Below, piece by piece: positions 1 through 10,815 of a stretch of DNA of 64,000 nucleotides. The DNA comes from Cunninghamella blakesleeana (lineage: Eukaryota > Mucoromycota > Mucoromycetes > Mucorales > Cunninghamellaceae), in contig JAFCIZ010000002.1 of assembly GCA_017871115.1 (NCBI GenBank), positions 1,509,501 through 1,573,500 of the forward strand, in the 5' to 3' direction. A model generated the notes under the pieces. That model had not been told where the DNA came from and ran no database searches. It worked only from the letters and a program-made list of their open reading frames with translations. Both the position numbers and the translations under genes were made by a program. Position 1 is the first letter of the stretch. Each line of letters starts with the position of its first letter.

Positions 1-274
1 CTATTTTTTTATTATTATAAACTGGTTGTTGATCTCTATTATTATAATTATAATTATTTAATACTTGATCTTGTTTTTGATAGAACGAATCCGTTGTTTG
101 TTGTAAGTTTTTTAAATGATAGCACTCTTGTATATTTTGTTCATTTTTACAATGAAAAGAAGATAAAGAAGTAAAAGAAAAAAAATGAGCAAATTTTAAA
201 AAAAGTAAAACAAATCCAGATGCTATGGTTAACTTTAAGTAGAATCTTGTGTTACAAACAGTATATTTAGTCAT
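1..274 (-). CDS. Partial type II membrane protein (5' part only)
   Basis: The reverse strand opens with ATG at 274 and stays open to the window edge, 91 codons, so the 3' part of the gene is missing. After eight residues comes a hydrophobic stretch (about residues 12-35, core TIASGFVLLFLKFAHFF) that would act as a signal anchor. It is followed by a Ser/Cys/Asn/Gln-rich segment typical of a lumenal stem. This is the usual plan of Golgi type II glycosyltransferases, but no catalytic domain lies in the window, so function is inference only. The run could also end in a splice donor just outside the window. Confidence 0.45.
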   Translation of the reverse strand, partial: MTKYTVCNTRFYLKLTIASGFVLLFLKFAHFFSFTSLSSFHCKNEQNIQECYHLKNLQQTTDSFYQKQDQVLNNYNYNNRDQQPVYNNKKI

Positions 275-313
275 GAGTGAGGTGAAAAGAAATAAAAGTG
301 ATGATGATGGTAT

Positions 314-344
<31 letters not shown>

Positions 345-556
345 ATAAAAAGAAAGAAAGAAAGAACAAAAAAAAAAAAAAAAATACATTAAAATATAAA
401 CATTTTTTAACGATTTTCATGTTTTATAAATAAAATTGTGTAATAAACCATGTAAAAATATTAGTATATTAAAATTATAGTGTTTTATTTAAATACATTG
501 CATAATATGTTAAAAATAAGTAAATAAAAAAAATAGTTATATAATAACTACTTTTC

Positions 557-593
<37 letters not shown>

Positions 594-790
594 TTATACA
601 TATATATTCGTTCATTCAAAAATAAAACAATAGTAGAAATTAAAAAGATGAATACATGAATAAAAACCATAGTGTTTTAATTTTAACTAACTGGATGATA
701 AAATGGCGATCATTATATATAAATATAAATCTATTTTTAATCCATTTCATAATGTATATATATAATTTTTTATATTTTTATATTATATTT
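275..790. other. Intergenic, AT-rich
   Basis: No gene seen. It lies between the 5' end of the partial membrane protein and the 3' end of the Asn-rich gene. It holds two (TA)n runs (about 318-343 and 560-588), an A-rich run at 366-384 and nothing with coding character. Confidence 0.6.
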
Positions 791-1384
791 TTAATCTATA
801 TCCATAGGTTGATTTAAAGATGAATCCATTTCCATTTGGTGCTGCTTCAATTGACGTTGAATCATTTGATACATAGCAAGATCAGGAGCATTATCAGGGG
901 GATCGTTATAATGAAGAATAAATTCAGGTACTTTTAAATTAGAACTACCAGGTACTTTTTCCATAGGCAACATCATGTTATTTACATTGACTTCAATAAT
1001 TTCTGGATTTCCAATATGAATGTCATCTTTATTACAATTATCTTCTTCATCTGATAAAAATTCATTTATGTCATCTATTCTAATAACATCATTCTTTTGA
1101 TTATTATTATAATTGTTAATTGATATCTTTGGTTGTGATGATGTTGGATACAATAATTCCATATTATTATTATTATTATTATTATTGTTATTGTTGTTGT
1201 TGTTGTTGTTGTTGTTGTTTGGTTTATGTTTTAAGGACATGGCTGCTATTTGATTAGTAAAATGATGTATATCTTCAGAGTGTATTTTTTTACGTACTGG
1301 TGCTTGACTAGAAAAAAGTAAATTGGAGTCATAATCGTTAGAAGGTGAATGCATTCGTTTTAAAGAGTAGTGGTTTGGAAACAT
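791..1384 (-). CDS. Asn-rich protein of unknown function, single exon
   Basis: A 197-residue intronless reading frame, not recognised. The N-terminal 55 residues carry a basic KRMHSPS...VRKKIHSED segment that could be a nuclear signal and look conserved in character. A run of about 19 Asn follows (residues ~56-74). The C-terminal half is acidic (residues ~104-125), then has a hydrophobic patch around KVPEFILHYND and a Gln/Met-rich end. The Asn run is encoded by mixed AAC/AAT codons, so it is not a pure slipped trinucleotide tract. The gene ends about 200 bp from the end of the Erv2-like gene on the same strand. Ordered patches either side of the Asn run support a real gene. A nuclear regulatory role is only a guess. 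Confidence 0.55.
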   Translation of the reverse strand: MFPNHYSLKRMHSPSNDYDSNLLFSSQAPVRKKIHSEDIHHFTNQIAAMSLKHKPNNNNNNNNNNNNNNNNNNNMELLYPTSSQPKISINNYNNNQKNDVIRIDDINEFLSDEEDNCNKDDIHIGNPEIIEVNVNNMMLPMEKVPGSSNLKVPEFILHYNDPPDNAPDLAMYQMIQRQLKQHQMEMDSSLNQPMDID

Positions 1385-1497
1385 TATTTATATTTTAAAA
1401 TAAAGTTTATTTATTATTTTGAAATTATAATAGTAATAAAAAAATAAAATAAAAAAAGATAGAAAGAGAAAGAAAGAAAGAGAAAAAAGAAAAGAGG

Positions 1498-1534
<37 letters not shown>

Positions 1535-1601
1535 TTTTTTTTTTGGTATGAGTTTTAAAAAAAAATGAATGCATGATTGTATATTTTTGTTGTCTTCACA
1601 A

Positions 1602-2408
1602 TTATATATTTTTGTTGTCTTCACAACCACAAGGATATTTCGCTTCAATCTCTGAACAATCGAATATTGGTTTTTTTAAACGCTCATTTACTTTGTTATG
1701 AATAGCACAAGCCCATTGTGATGCAGCAATTCTTGATGATGTTTGTGGTGGATATTCTTCTAGTAATTTCTGGAAATGTTCTGCGCTATTTTAAATAAAA
1801 ATTAGATAAATAAAAAGTAATAATGGCTATAAATATTTATATGACAATAATGAGGGCTGTTATTTTTTTATTACCATTCACCACAGGGATATAATCTTGA
1901 AAATAAATAAATAAAATCATTAAGCGTTTTACGTTCTTCTTTTGTAGGGGTTTCAGGATATCTTCCCATCATAGTATGTATCAACTATAATAGATAAAAA
2001 GAAAAATGGTACAGTCTATTAGTTTATCACCTTCCATTCTTTTTTAGTTTTTTTTATTTATTTATTATTTAAACTTACTTTCCAGCTGGATCGTCCAAGT
2101 TCAGCCCTATTACATAAATATAAATAAATAAATAAAAAATCAGTTATATATAGTAATGGTATGAATAATGAGCAAATAAATAAAAACTAGTTACATATCA
2201 GATATATTCTTTACTTTATAGTAGCATTATTCAAATGATCCATAATAACTGTTCCTCGATTCAAATCATTCCCTTGTATTGAAACTGTTTCATCTTGAGT
2301 TTGTATATTTTGTACTTTAAAATTATTTGGTAAGACTAAAAACCAATAAGTGCTAGTAGATATAACCAGTAAACATAAAAGTGCTACAATTAAAGTATTG
2401 TTTTTCAT
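1602..2408 (-). CDS. ERV2: Erv2/ALR-family FAD-linked sulfhydryl oxidase
   Basis: Four exons on the minus strand: 2408-2215, 2106-2079, 1984-1875 and 1785-1602, joined in phase to 171 residues. Residues ~5-27 form a hydrophobic signal anchor (LIVALLCLLVISTSTYWFLV). The Erv1/ALR fold follows: GRSSWKLIHTM (FAD contact), the redox CxxC in YPCGECAEHF, the downstream WACAIHNKVNERL flavin helix, and C-terminal cysteines in YPCGC. Family members oxidise thiols and pass electrons to oxygen. The N-terminal anchor points to the ER form (Erv2, feeding disulfide formation via PDI) rather than mitochondrial Erv1. Exon 2 is only 28 nt. The gene is divergent from the nuclease-like gene across about 390 bp. 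Confidence 0.88.
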
Positions 2409-2800
2409 ATATATTTTATAATTCTTGAAGAAAAAAAAGGGAGAAATAGAGCGAAAGAAAAAATAAATTATTGATCAAGAAAAAAATATAATTTGATAAA
2501 CGCATCCTCCACAAAATTTTTAGCGGAATTTTAATTTTATTTTTTCATACAGTATTTCTACTTAAATTTAGACAATATGAAAAAAATATTAAGGCATAAA
2601 AAGTTTATATTCAGCCTTTTTTTAAAAAAATTTAGATGATTAACAATTATTCTTTATTTTTTTTTAGATGATTAAAATTTAATAATGTTAAATAAAATTT
2701 ACTTTAATCCAACTTCTCTTTGCAAACACCTTCCCCAATATTTTTCCGAATATCTTATCCAACCAACGCAATCTTTAACAGTTACTGTTTTATATATAAA
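2409..2800. promoter_or_regulatory. Divergent intergenic region with a solo transposon-end motif
   Basis: This 392-bp stretch separates the starts of the Erv2-like gene (minus) and the nuclease-like gene (plus), so it should hold both promoters. Positions 2549-2573 carry a 25-base motif (core TACTTAAATTTAGAC) closely matching both terminal inverted repeats of the element at 34664-34922. An ATG at 2685 and further in-frame starts at 2720 lie here, but they read through low-complexity sequence, so I prefer the start at 2801. Confidence 0.5.
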
Positions 2801-3559
2801 ATGTCAGATATTAAAAGAAGAAGGGAAGAAGAAACAACTGTGGATATATTTAAATATGATAATAAGAAGGATTACTCAGGATTAGATTATAAAAAAGTTT
2901 TAGAATATCTTGAAATTGAAAGTGACGAATTATTTTCAAAAGATGAAGATATTCCAATGAAAGATACTGATGATGAAGTTATTGGATATATATCTAAAAG
3001 TCTTATTATAGTAACTAAAGCTCAAGGGATTGTTAATGAAGGAAATGAAACTAAAAGGAAAGAATTTATTAGTACTATCATTAATAGTATTGTTGCGGAA
3101 TATTATAATAAAAAAGTAAAAGTCTTAACAGAAGAATCAATTGAAGGTGAAGAAGTTAAAGAACCTGTTGAATATGTTATAGTTCATAAAAAATATATTT
3201 TAATTATTATTGAAGCTAAAAAGGATGATTTTGAACAAGGTAGAGCACAATTGCTTATGCAATTATATAATGCTTATATTAAAAATATTAAAAATAGTGC
3301 ACCATATAATCACACAGTGTATGGTATTGTAACAACAGGTTATTCATGGGAATTTATTTGGTGTAAAGGAAATAGCAATATAAATAGTATTCAAGATGTT
3401 AAATCAAATATTATATGGAATTATAAACAGCAAATACACCCAATTGAAATGAATTTGAAAAAGGAAAAAGAACAATGGAAAGAAAGGGTATCTCCACTTG
3501 TAAAAAAATTAAATTATATGATTGACTACTCACTAAATCAATTTACTAAAAATAATTAA
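2801..3559 (+). CDS. PD-(D/E)XK nuclease-like protein
   Basis: Single exon, 252 residues from the ATG at 2801, preceded by TATATAAA. The frame is open upstream to 2720, but the upstream codons are less convincing. The N-terminal 75 residues are charged. The middle contains a strand-turn-strand block, EYVIVHKKYILIIIEAKKD (residues ~124-142), with Glu138 and Lys140 forming the (D/E)xK pair. Helix residues EQGRAQLLMQL follow, including a conserved-type Gln (~146). This layout is that of the PD-(D/E)XK restriction-endonuclease-like fold seen in many fungal orphan and Crinkler-type proteins. Activity is inferred, not shown. It lies in a relic-rich neighbourhood, which would fit a mobile or rapidly evolving gene. 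Confidence 0.6.
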   Translation: MSDIKRRREEETTVDIFKYDNKKDYSGLDYKKVLEYLEIESDELFSKDEDIPMKDTDDEVIGYISKSLIIVTKAQGIVNEGNETKRKEFISTIINSIVAEYYNKKVKVLTEESIEGEEVKEPVEYVIVHKKYILIIIEAKKDDFEQGRAQLLMQLYNAYIKNIKNSAPYNHTVYGIVTTGYSWEFIWCKGNSNINSIQDVKSNIIWNYKQQIHPIEMNLKKEKEQWKERVSPLVKKLNYMIDYSLNQFTKNN

Positions 3560-4793
3560 CTACCAAGTTTTAATTATTATCATATCAATTTAAATAATAT
3601 ACAATAAAAACCATACTTTAAATATTAAATAGAGTAAAATAAAAAAAAAGACTAATATCAGGGCTGTGTTATCTAATTATCAGTGCAATTGGATACCCTA
3701 CTCATTGCATTTATATATGGATATATTTGAAAAGTTTATCAAGGTGGACGTTTTTATTCCAATTATTATACTGTAAATATTATGATTTATTTAATTTTTT
3801 TATATAATAATAAATATTCTGTACAATATATGTTATTTATATAGTTTTGTATTTTTAAAATAATACTATCTGATGAATTGATTTTATAGAATTGAATAGA
3901 TTTAACATATCTTAATTAAATAAATATAATAATACTATTTCATTTTTAATGCTTTGGTATGTCTACCAAAAGTCATTTACATTACTTTATTTTAAAGTCC
4001 GAATTAAGACACCATGATTATATCATTATAAATTATTCATCAAGGCATGATGTTTGCTTCACGTCATATTATGGTTATATAATATATACATGCATGAGCA
4101 TCGGTTGCTAAAATTTAAACGCGTTATTGAAATAATATCTTTCAATATAAATGGTTGATTTAAATCAATTAGCTTTATTCCTTTTTCTAGTTGAAATTCT
4201 TTATAATAAATTTTACCCCTATAGAAAGTCTCATTATGTTCTTTCTTTGTTTTCTTTTATGTCTTATTATTATTTTGGCTTTTTTTTTTCCCTTGTTTTA
4301 TTTTAATGTAATTTGTTTTATGTTTTATTTTATTTTATAAACAATAAATCACCAACTCAACATATGTAAAGACATGCAAGCAACTGGTTTCTCAAAAGAA
4401 CATTGGACTGGACCTTAACTAATAATCAAGTCTAACAACAAAGACAGTACAGCTTATGCAATTCAAAAAATAAATTCTGACTCTGTGAAAACCACTACTT
4501 CAAATATTTCTACTTTACGTAAATGGAGCTCTTTGAAAGAGAGGGAGAGGGGTGGTAATATGATGATTAATAAATTGTCCGATGGACAGTTGTTTATCGG
4601 CAAAACAAATTAGTTTATAAAGTTAATAGTTATAAATACTAAATATACGCAATATATATATACCCATTGGAAAATATTATATAAGAGGTTAATAATTATA
4701 CAAAAACTAAATATAAAATATAAAAGCTCGTTAGAAAATATTATTAATAAAAGATATCTCTCTTTTACAAATCACTTAACCTTAAATCTGAAT
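3560..4793. other. Intergenic with an 80-codon coding-like relic
   Basis: Most of this 1.2 kb is AT-rich without signal. From 4374 to 4613 one plus-strand frame stays open for 80 codons apart from one TAA (near 4416). It starts MQATGFSKEHWTGP and continues through NISTLRKWSSLKERER. The composition is far more protein-like than the surroundings, but I recognise no family. A decayed gene or transposon fragment is the likeliest reading. The last ~170 bp should contain the hydrolase promoter. Confidence 0.4.
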
Positions 4794-5756
4794 ATGGCAA
4801 GCGGAAATACAAACACTTCTAATAGTGAAAAGGTATCATTTGAACCTATTGTTCAAAATTTTTTAAATGAAATAAACAAAAATCCAAAAATTAATACACT
4901 TCCAGTTAATGAAGCTAGAAATGTTTTGATAAATGCTCAATCAGCTAAAATTAATAAATTGGATGTGGATTACGAAGATTGTACAATTGAAGATATTCCA
5001 GTAAGAATTATGAGACCTATTGGTACTACTAATGAAAAGCTACCAGTTGTTGTTTATTACCATGGAGGTGGATGGGTATTAGGTAATGAAGCAACGCATG
5101 ATAAGCTAATTAGGGAAATCTGTGTGAAAAGCAGTTGTGCCGTAGTATTTATTAAGTATACACTATCACCTGAAGCAAAGTATCCTACAGCTATTAATCA
5201 ACTCTATAATGTTACAAAATGGATTTCAGAAAATGGTGAAACAAAAAACATTGATGGTAAAAGATTAATTATAGCAGGTGATAGTGTTGGTGGTAACATG
5301 GTCGCTTCTATTAGTATTTTAAGTAAAAAAAATAACGGTCCAAATATTAAATATCAAATAATGTTTTATCCTGTTGTTGATGATGATTTTGAAACTGAAT
5401 CTTATAATAAATTTCAAGATGGATACTTTTTAACCAAGGATGGTATGAAATGGTTTTGGGATGCCTATTTACCAGATAAAAGTAAAAGAAATGAAATTAC
5501 AGCTAGTCCTTTAAAGGCTACCGTTGAAGAATTAAAAGGTTTACCACCAGCATTGATAATTACTGGAGAAGCTGACGTACTTAGAGATGGTGGAGAAAAA
5601 TATGCACATAAACTTATTGAAGCCGGCGTTAATGTTACAGCCATCCGTTGTTTAGGTATCGTGCATGATTTTGTTATGCTACACGCTTTATCAGATTCTA
5701 ATGCAACAAAAACTGCAATGTTAATTGCTACTGATATTATTAAAAATAATATATAA
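4794..5756 (+). CDS. Alpha/beta hydrolase, HSL-type (fold 3) esterase/lipase
   Basis: Single exon, 320 residues. It shows the complete signature of the hormone-sensitive-lipase family: the HGGGW oxyanion motif (90-94), the nucleophile elbow GDSVGGN with Ser164, the acid residue in GEADVLRD (Asp261) and the catalytic His291 in IVHDF. The length is normal for the family. Members hydrolyse short-chain esters, carbamates or lactones; the substrate cannot be read from the sequence. There is no signal peptide, so it is probably cytosolic. The C-terminal hydrophobic patch (TKTAMLIATDII) is the last helix, not a membrane anchor. It is flanked on both sides by relic DNA. Confidence 0.92.
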   Translation: MASGNTNTSNSEKVSFEPIVQNFLNEINKNPKINTLPVNEARNVLINAQSAKINKLDVDYEDCTIEDIPVRIMRPIGTTNEKLPVVVYYHGGGWVLGNEATHDKLIREICVKSSCAVVFIKYTLSPEAKYPTAINQLYNVTKWISENGETKNIDGKRLIIAGDSVGGNMVASISILSKKNNGPNIKYQIMFYPVVDDDFETESYNKFQDGYFLTKDGMKWFWDAYLPDKSKRNEITASPLKATVEELKGLPPALIITGEADVLRDGGEKYAHKLIEAGVNVTAIRCLGIVHDFVMLHALSDSNATKTAMLIATDIIKNNI

Positions 5757-6742
5757 AATAGATATGGCAAATTTTTCTCTTTTTTTATTTTTAATAAACT
5801 AAAAAAAGGTTTCTAAAACCAATGGTAAAGCTAATAATAAAAATAATAATAAGTTATATATATTAGAGAAAGTAAAAGAAGATGTTTCAAATAATTTAAA
5901 AATAAAATAAACTAAAAATTATAATAATTTTGATTATAACTATAATTGGAAAATAAAAAAGGTTTTATATCACTTTCAATTATGTAGATCAGTATAAACT
6001 AAGTATAATTTTATATTATATATTTATATGTAAGTGTATTATGTTACCATATGTGAATATATGAAGAATTTATATGTAATGATTTCAATCTAAGAACTCA
6101 AAGAAAAATGAAAAGAAACTACAGAATATCACGTAGTTATCTTTGTTCATAAGGTGATGGATGTATTGGACAAACAAAATATAAAGGGCCATTTCGTAGT
6201 ATTGGATGACTGCAGAGTCCAACATTCTAAGTTTTGTAGTTGAAGTTATAACTAACTATGAGTATAAACCGTTATTTATGCCACCTCACTCTTCTTTTTT
6301 GAATCCTCTTCAATAGGATTCAAAAATCTTTTAACGTGTATATATATATGTGTGTAGTAAACTTAAAATCAATCCATGTAAAGTATTTTTCAATATAAAT
6401 AAATAAATTATATTTAGAGTTCTATAGATCAAAAAGAATAAAAAAAATTGCTGTTTGACTATTATACTCTTTTATTTTATTTTTTATATTAAAAATTCAA
6501 TTGAGATAATAAATGGTTCAAAATAAAAATGTATATATAAAAGAAAAAGAAAAATGAGAAAAAAAAAAAAGTTATATAAAAGCGACACTAAAAAAAAGAA
6601 GGAAAAAAATTTCTATATTGAGGATTTCATAAAATAAAAGTAATAAAAAATAGCTATAATACAGAAATGGGATATGATAAAAAAAAATAATAATAACAAA
6701 AGGAGAAGAAAAAAGAAATGAATTATAATAAAAAAAAAAAAG

Positions 6743-6773
<31 letters not shown>

Positions 6774-6859
6774 TGAGAGAAAGAGAATAAGAAAAAAGAA
6801 ATATATATATATATATATATATTATTATTATTATTATTATTATTATCATTTATGTGTCT
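5757..6859. other. Intergenic with transposase relic and GA/TA tracts
   Basis: Gene-free apart from the decayed transposase at 6142-6330. Microsatellites cluster near the 3' end of the SAP gene: (GA)n at about 6742-6771 and (TA)n then (TTA)n at about 6800-6845. Confidence 0.6.
6142..6330 (+). pseudogene. Decayed DDE transposase fragment (Tc1/mariner-IS630 type)
   Basis: From 6142 one frame reads FVHKVMDVLDKQNIKGHF and then VVLDDCRVQHSKFCS before a TGA at 6241. In the +1 frame from 6257 the sequence reads YEYKPLFMPPHSSFLNPLQ before a TAG at 6314. These are the second catalytic Asp block and the third block (normally LPPYSPxLNPIE) of Tc1/mariner-type DDE transposases. The spacing is correct for the family, but there is a frameshift and several stops, and the final Glu is replaced by Gln. 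It is dead. The 5' half of the transposase, including the first Asp, is not recognisable upstream. Confidence 0.7.
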
Positions 6860-9800
6860 TTAGTTATTTTCGTTCATACGTTGATTATTAAAAATATCAT
6901 TTGAATAAAAATGTTGATTGGAATCCATTTGCATAAATTTTGATATATCAGATGAATCCGATTTAACATGGTCCATGTTAAGTATCATGTTGGGGTCGTT
7001 ATTATTTAAATTTGAAAACCAAGCCATAAATTGATCAACTGGAACACCTTCTGGTAACCCTATAGTAATAATAGATTGGTTATAATTAAAATAAATGATG
7101 ATTTTTTTTTATTAGTTGAGGAATTAATATATACATTACATATTATATCATATTATACACTGCTTTTTATTTCCCTCCTCTTTTTTTATATTTATTTTTT
7201 TACCTTGTAGTATGCTATTTAAATTTGCATCCATAGCTGATGAAGGGGTTGACCATTCCATAGAAGATTCTTCTTTTACCATATCTGCATCTTGCATTTC
7301 ATGTTGATGTTGTTGATGTTGTTGAAATTGTTGAATTTGTTGATGTAATTGTTGTTGAAGTTGAAGAAATTCTTCTTCATTCATTCCAATATTATTTTCT
7401 AATTTTATATTATGATTATGATTATTATGTACATTTTCTTGTTGCTGAGCCATCATGTCAAAAGGATCTTCATCATCATCACGATCTGGAGTTGCTAAAG
7501 CTGATGAAGTAAATGGTGCATATGATTTTTGTCTATTATTCCATCCGTTTTGATTAGAAAAAGTTCTCATATTTCTTGTTGGATTGCCAGGAATCATAAC
7601 AGGATTTAAATCGCCACTACTATTGCTTAATCCTATGAATATATGAAAAAACATATGGTTTATGAATATTTATTTAATATCCATTTTAAATTTTCGTTTA
7701 TTTCTTTTTTTTTTTTTTTTGTACTTTATTATTGTTATTACCATTCATATTATTATTATTTTGACTGTTACTATTGTCATTATTCATGTTTGGACTATCA
7801 ATTTGAATATTAAAATGGCTATCCATGGCATTATTATTATTTGGTGAAGAAGAAAGGTAATTGGTTGGCATAGAAGAGGAATACGCTTGTTTTTGTACAG
7901 GTAATTTAGGTGAGGAAGGAGCAATTCTTGGTGAACCAGGTGTTCCATAAGGAGTGAATCGACGAGCTTGTTGTGAAGTCATAGGTGGCGAACCAATATG
8001 CATATTAGCAATGGATCTATTTAATGAAAAAGTTGATCCTGGTGAACTTGATAAAAACATGGAAGAATTGGGGACAGAAGAAGGGCTATCAATAAGAGGT
8101 GAACGGGGAGATAAAGCATTATGTGATATCATTGGTGAAGTACCTTGGTAAGAAAGTGGTCGTGTTGATGTATTATTATTATTATCAGTATCTGTGTTAG
8201 ATGATGTGTTGTTATTGTTAGTGTTGGATAAAGGTGGTTGTGAATGACGATGAGTGATTTTACCTCCTCTTAAAGCTTTAATCATATCCCTTTCATCTAA
8301 TAAACGTTGTAATAAAACGGCTTTCTTTCCTGTAGCTGGTTTACCTCTTTGCCTTAACATTTCTTTCAATTCAGAAACAGTAATATCATCAAAATTAGCT
8401 TTTACAAGTTGATCATCTAATTTCTTTTGATGTTGTTCTGCATCCAAAGGTTGTGATAAATTAGCGCGGTGAACACGTTGGATTTGAATAGGCATTGTAC
8501 GTGATGGAAAAGATGATGCTTGTGAACCAGCTTCGTTTGGAATAGGAACACTTTTTGTAGTTTTAGTATTATTACGATCTATTTTTTTATTTTTTTTAAC
8601 AAAAAAAAAAAAAAAAAAAGAAAAAGAAAACGTTTTAGTTTCGTTGTTTAATATTATATTACCTATAATACACCTTTTTTTTTTTCTAATTTAATTATTA
8701 ATATTATATTATATTTACTTGAGTCCATATCATTGTTTGAAGTTGAACCAGAGTGACCTTTTTCAATAGATGTAGGTACAGAACCAAAAAGAGTATCAAA
8801 ACCTTGAGAGGCTTGACCACCAAAACTACTTGGGGCACCAGAAAATGAAGAAGATATGATTTTTCCAGAAGTAGAGGATGATAACGATTGATTGTTATTA
8901 TTATTATTATTGTTGTTGGTATGATTGATATTAATATTCTTTTGCTGTTGTTGTTGTTGTTGTTGTTGTTGTAAAGTAGCTGTAGAAGAAGAAGCTGATG
9001 AACCAGCAGTAGGTTTTCTAGCATAATTCACTCTAAATCTAGCTTGAAGTTCGTTAAACCGACGTTGGTGGTCAATTTCCGTTGGTACAGAGGATGCGTG
9101 TTTTGTTACAGGACCACTATTACTACTAGAATTTGAGATAGGAATAGGATGGGCACGATTGGTTAAACGAGTTGTACTACCAGGTTGAGATCGACGATGT
9201 GCTTCTTTTCGAGTTTTTGATATTGATCCAGTTTTTATACTATTTGTAGTATTATTGTTATTATTAATATTGCTACTACTTGTTGACGATTGCATTTTAT
9301 CTTCTTCGAAGGAAATAGTTGTTTGAGGTTGTTGTTGTTGAGTTAATGGAATAGAACTTGTTGATGTATAAGAAGAAGAGGAAGGTATAGGAATAGACGA
9401 CTGTAATTCTTGTTGATTACTTTGATCAAACATAGCTGATAAATTAGAACGTAGATAAGGAGTAGAATCCATCTGATTATTATTATGCTGTTGTTCTTCC
9501 TCTTCCTCTTCTCTTTTTAAAGTATCTTGTAATAAATGTTGTTGTCTTAAAAAGTTGGGTTCAGAAAGTAAAATAGCTTGTTGTTCTTGATCTGTTAAAG
9601 ACAGAAAGGCATCAGGATTATTTGATTGTCTATTATTTTTATCGGAGTGATGAATCTGTTGTTGTTGTTGTTGTTGTTGTTGGTGCTGTATTGTTGCAGA
9701 TAAGGGAAGAAACATTTGATTTGGCTGAGACTGATTATTATTATTATTATTATTATTATGATTATTATCGTTAAAAGAAGAAGAATCATAAATACCATCC

Positions 9801-10057
9801 CAATCTTGATTTAATAAAGAATCATGACCAAAAGAAATTATACCATCATTTAAAAAGGAAGATGGAGGAATAGTATGGTCGTGGTCAAAATTAAGATAAG
9901 ATAATCCATTATCTAAAGAGTGATGTTGTTCTAGTGTTGAAGAAGGATTAAAAGATTGACTGAATAATGGATTATTATGATTGTTATGGTGATTATTATT
10001 ATTGCTATTATTTGTTGCGTTAGATGGATCGTCTTTGTTGTTGTCAAAATAATACAT
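6860..10057 (-). CDS. SAP-domain nuclear regulator with Gln/Asn-rich regions
   Basis: Four exons: 10057-8719, 8578-7742, 7632-7204 and 7059-6860, closing in phase to 934 residues. Residues 1-300 are low-complexity (poly-Asn, poly-Gln). A conserved-looking basic block ending RFNELQARFRVNYARKP lies at about 350-410. A SAP domain (ITVSELKEMLRQRGKP...LLQRLLDE, ~511-543) follows, then Ser/Pro/Asn-rich sequence with many SP and TP sites. The C-terminus has a short ordered segment (LPEGVPVDQFMAWFSNL). SAP motifs bind AT-rich DNA, so a chromatin or transcription role is likely. I do not recognise a named orthologue. The donor at 7741 (ATGAATG|gtaata) was preferred over the nearby gtacaa because only it keeps phase with exon 3. 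Confidence 0.75.
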
Positions 10058-10815
10058 TGTTATTCAATAATAAAACTGAAACAATAAAGAGACTAATTAC
10101 AAATTACAAATACAATTAATAATGAAAGAAAGAAAAAAAAAAAAAAGAATGAAGGAAAAAGAGAGAAAGAAAAATATTTCCTTGGTAATAAAAATATATA
10201 AAGTAAATATATATATATATATATATATTATATGAAAAAAAGAAGCGATATAAAAAAATATTTCTTTTTTTTAAAAAAAATATTTTTTTAAAAGGAAAGA
10301 GAAGCAAAAAAAAAAAAAAGAGAGTTAAAGTAAGGAAAAATAGAAAAAAAAATTTAGAAGGGGGGAGTTTTTTTATATTTATTTTTATTTATAAATAAAT
10401 ATATCATTGTTTCTATGTATTCACTCTAACCAAAAAAAATAAAAGACTACTATTTTCTTTTATACTAATATTTTTATTATTTAATTATTTATTTATCATA
10501 CTGCTTAATTACATATATATTTATATATAAACCTTATTTATATATAAACTATTCTAGTTTGGCAACTATATTTTTTTTTTAAGAAACAATGATAAAAAAA
10601 TCGTTAGGTTTAAATAGCGCTACTATTTTTTTTTGGGGGGGGGTTTAAAACAACATAATGAAAATAATAATTTATTAAAGAGTTTGAAAAAAAAAAAAAA
10701 AATGTACAAAGTAAGAATAATTTATATTATTATTTAGTAAATAAAACAGCAAGACTGAAAAAATAGAATAAAATAGTACAAAATAATTAAAAAGTTAAGA
10801 AAATAAATATATTTT
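10058..10815. other. Intergenic, AT-rich
   Basis: Lies between the start of the SAP gene and the end of the arrestin gene. It contains poly-A/poly-T blocks, a (TA)n run near 10205-10228 and a short G-run at about 10634-10643. No coding signal. Confidence 0.6.

Noticed and set aside
1388..1648. 86-codon reverse frame beside the Erv2-like gene.
   Set aside because: It starts within the last Erv2 exon in another frame and continues as Phe/Tyr/Ile/Lys low-complexity sequence.
2685..2800. Upstream in-frame start codons for the nuclease-like gene.
   Set aside because: The extra residues look like translated AT-rich leader; the ATG at 2801 follows a TATATAAA stretch and begins the charged domain.
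5465..5770. 101-codon frame antisense to the alpha/beta hydrolase.
   Set aside because: Exact overlap with a well-supported enzyme exon; composition is what antisense codons of that gene would give.
8641..8700. Possible 23-nt micro-exon (A-run then GGTGTATTATAG) in the first intron of the SAP gene.
   Set aside because: Including it breaks the phase with exon 2, while skipping it joins exon 1 and exon 2 perfectly.
9595..9798. Reverse-strand frame with Ile and Asn runs inside the SAP gene.
   Set aside because: A shifted-frame reading of the CAA/AAT repeats of the real exon.
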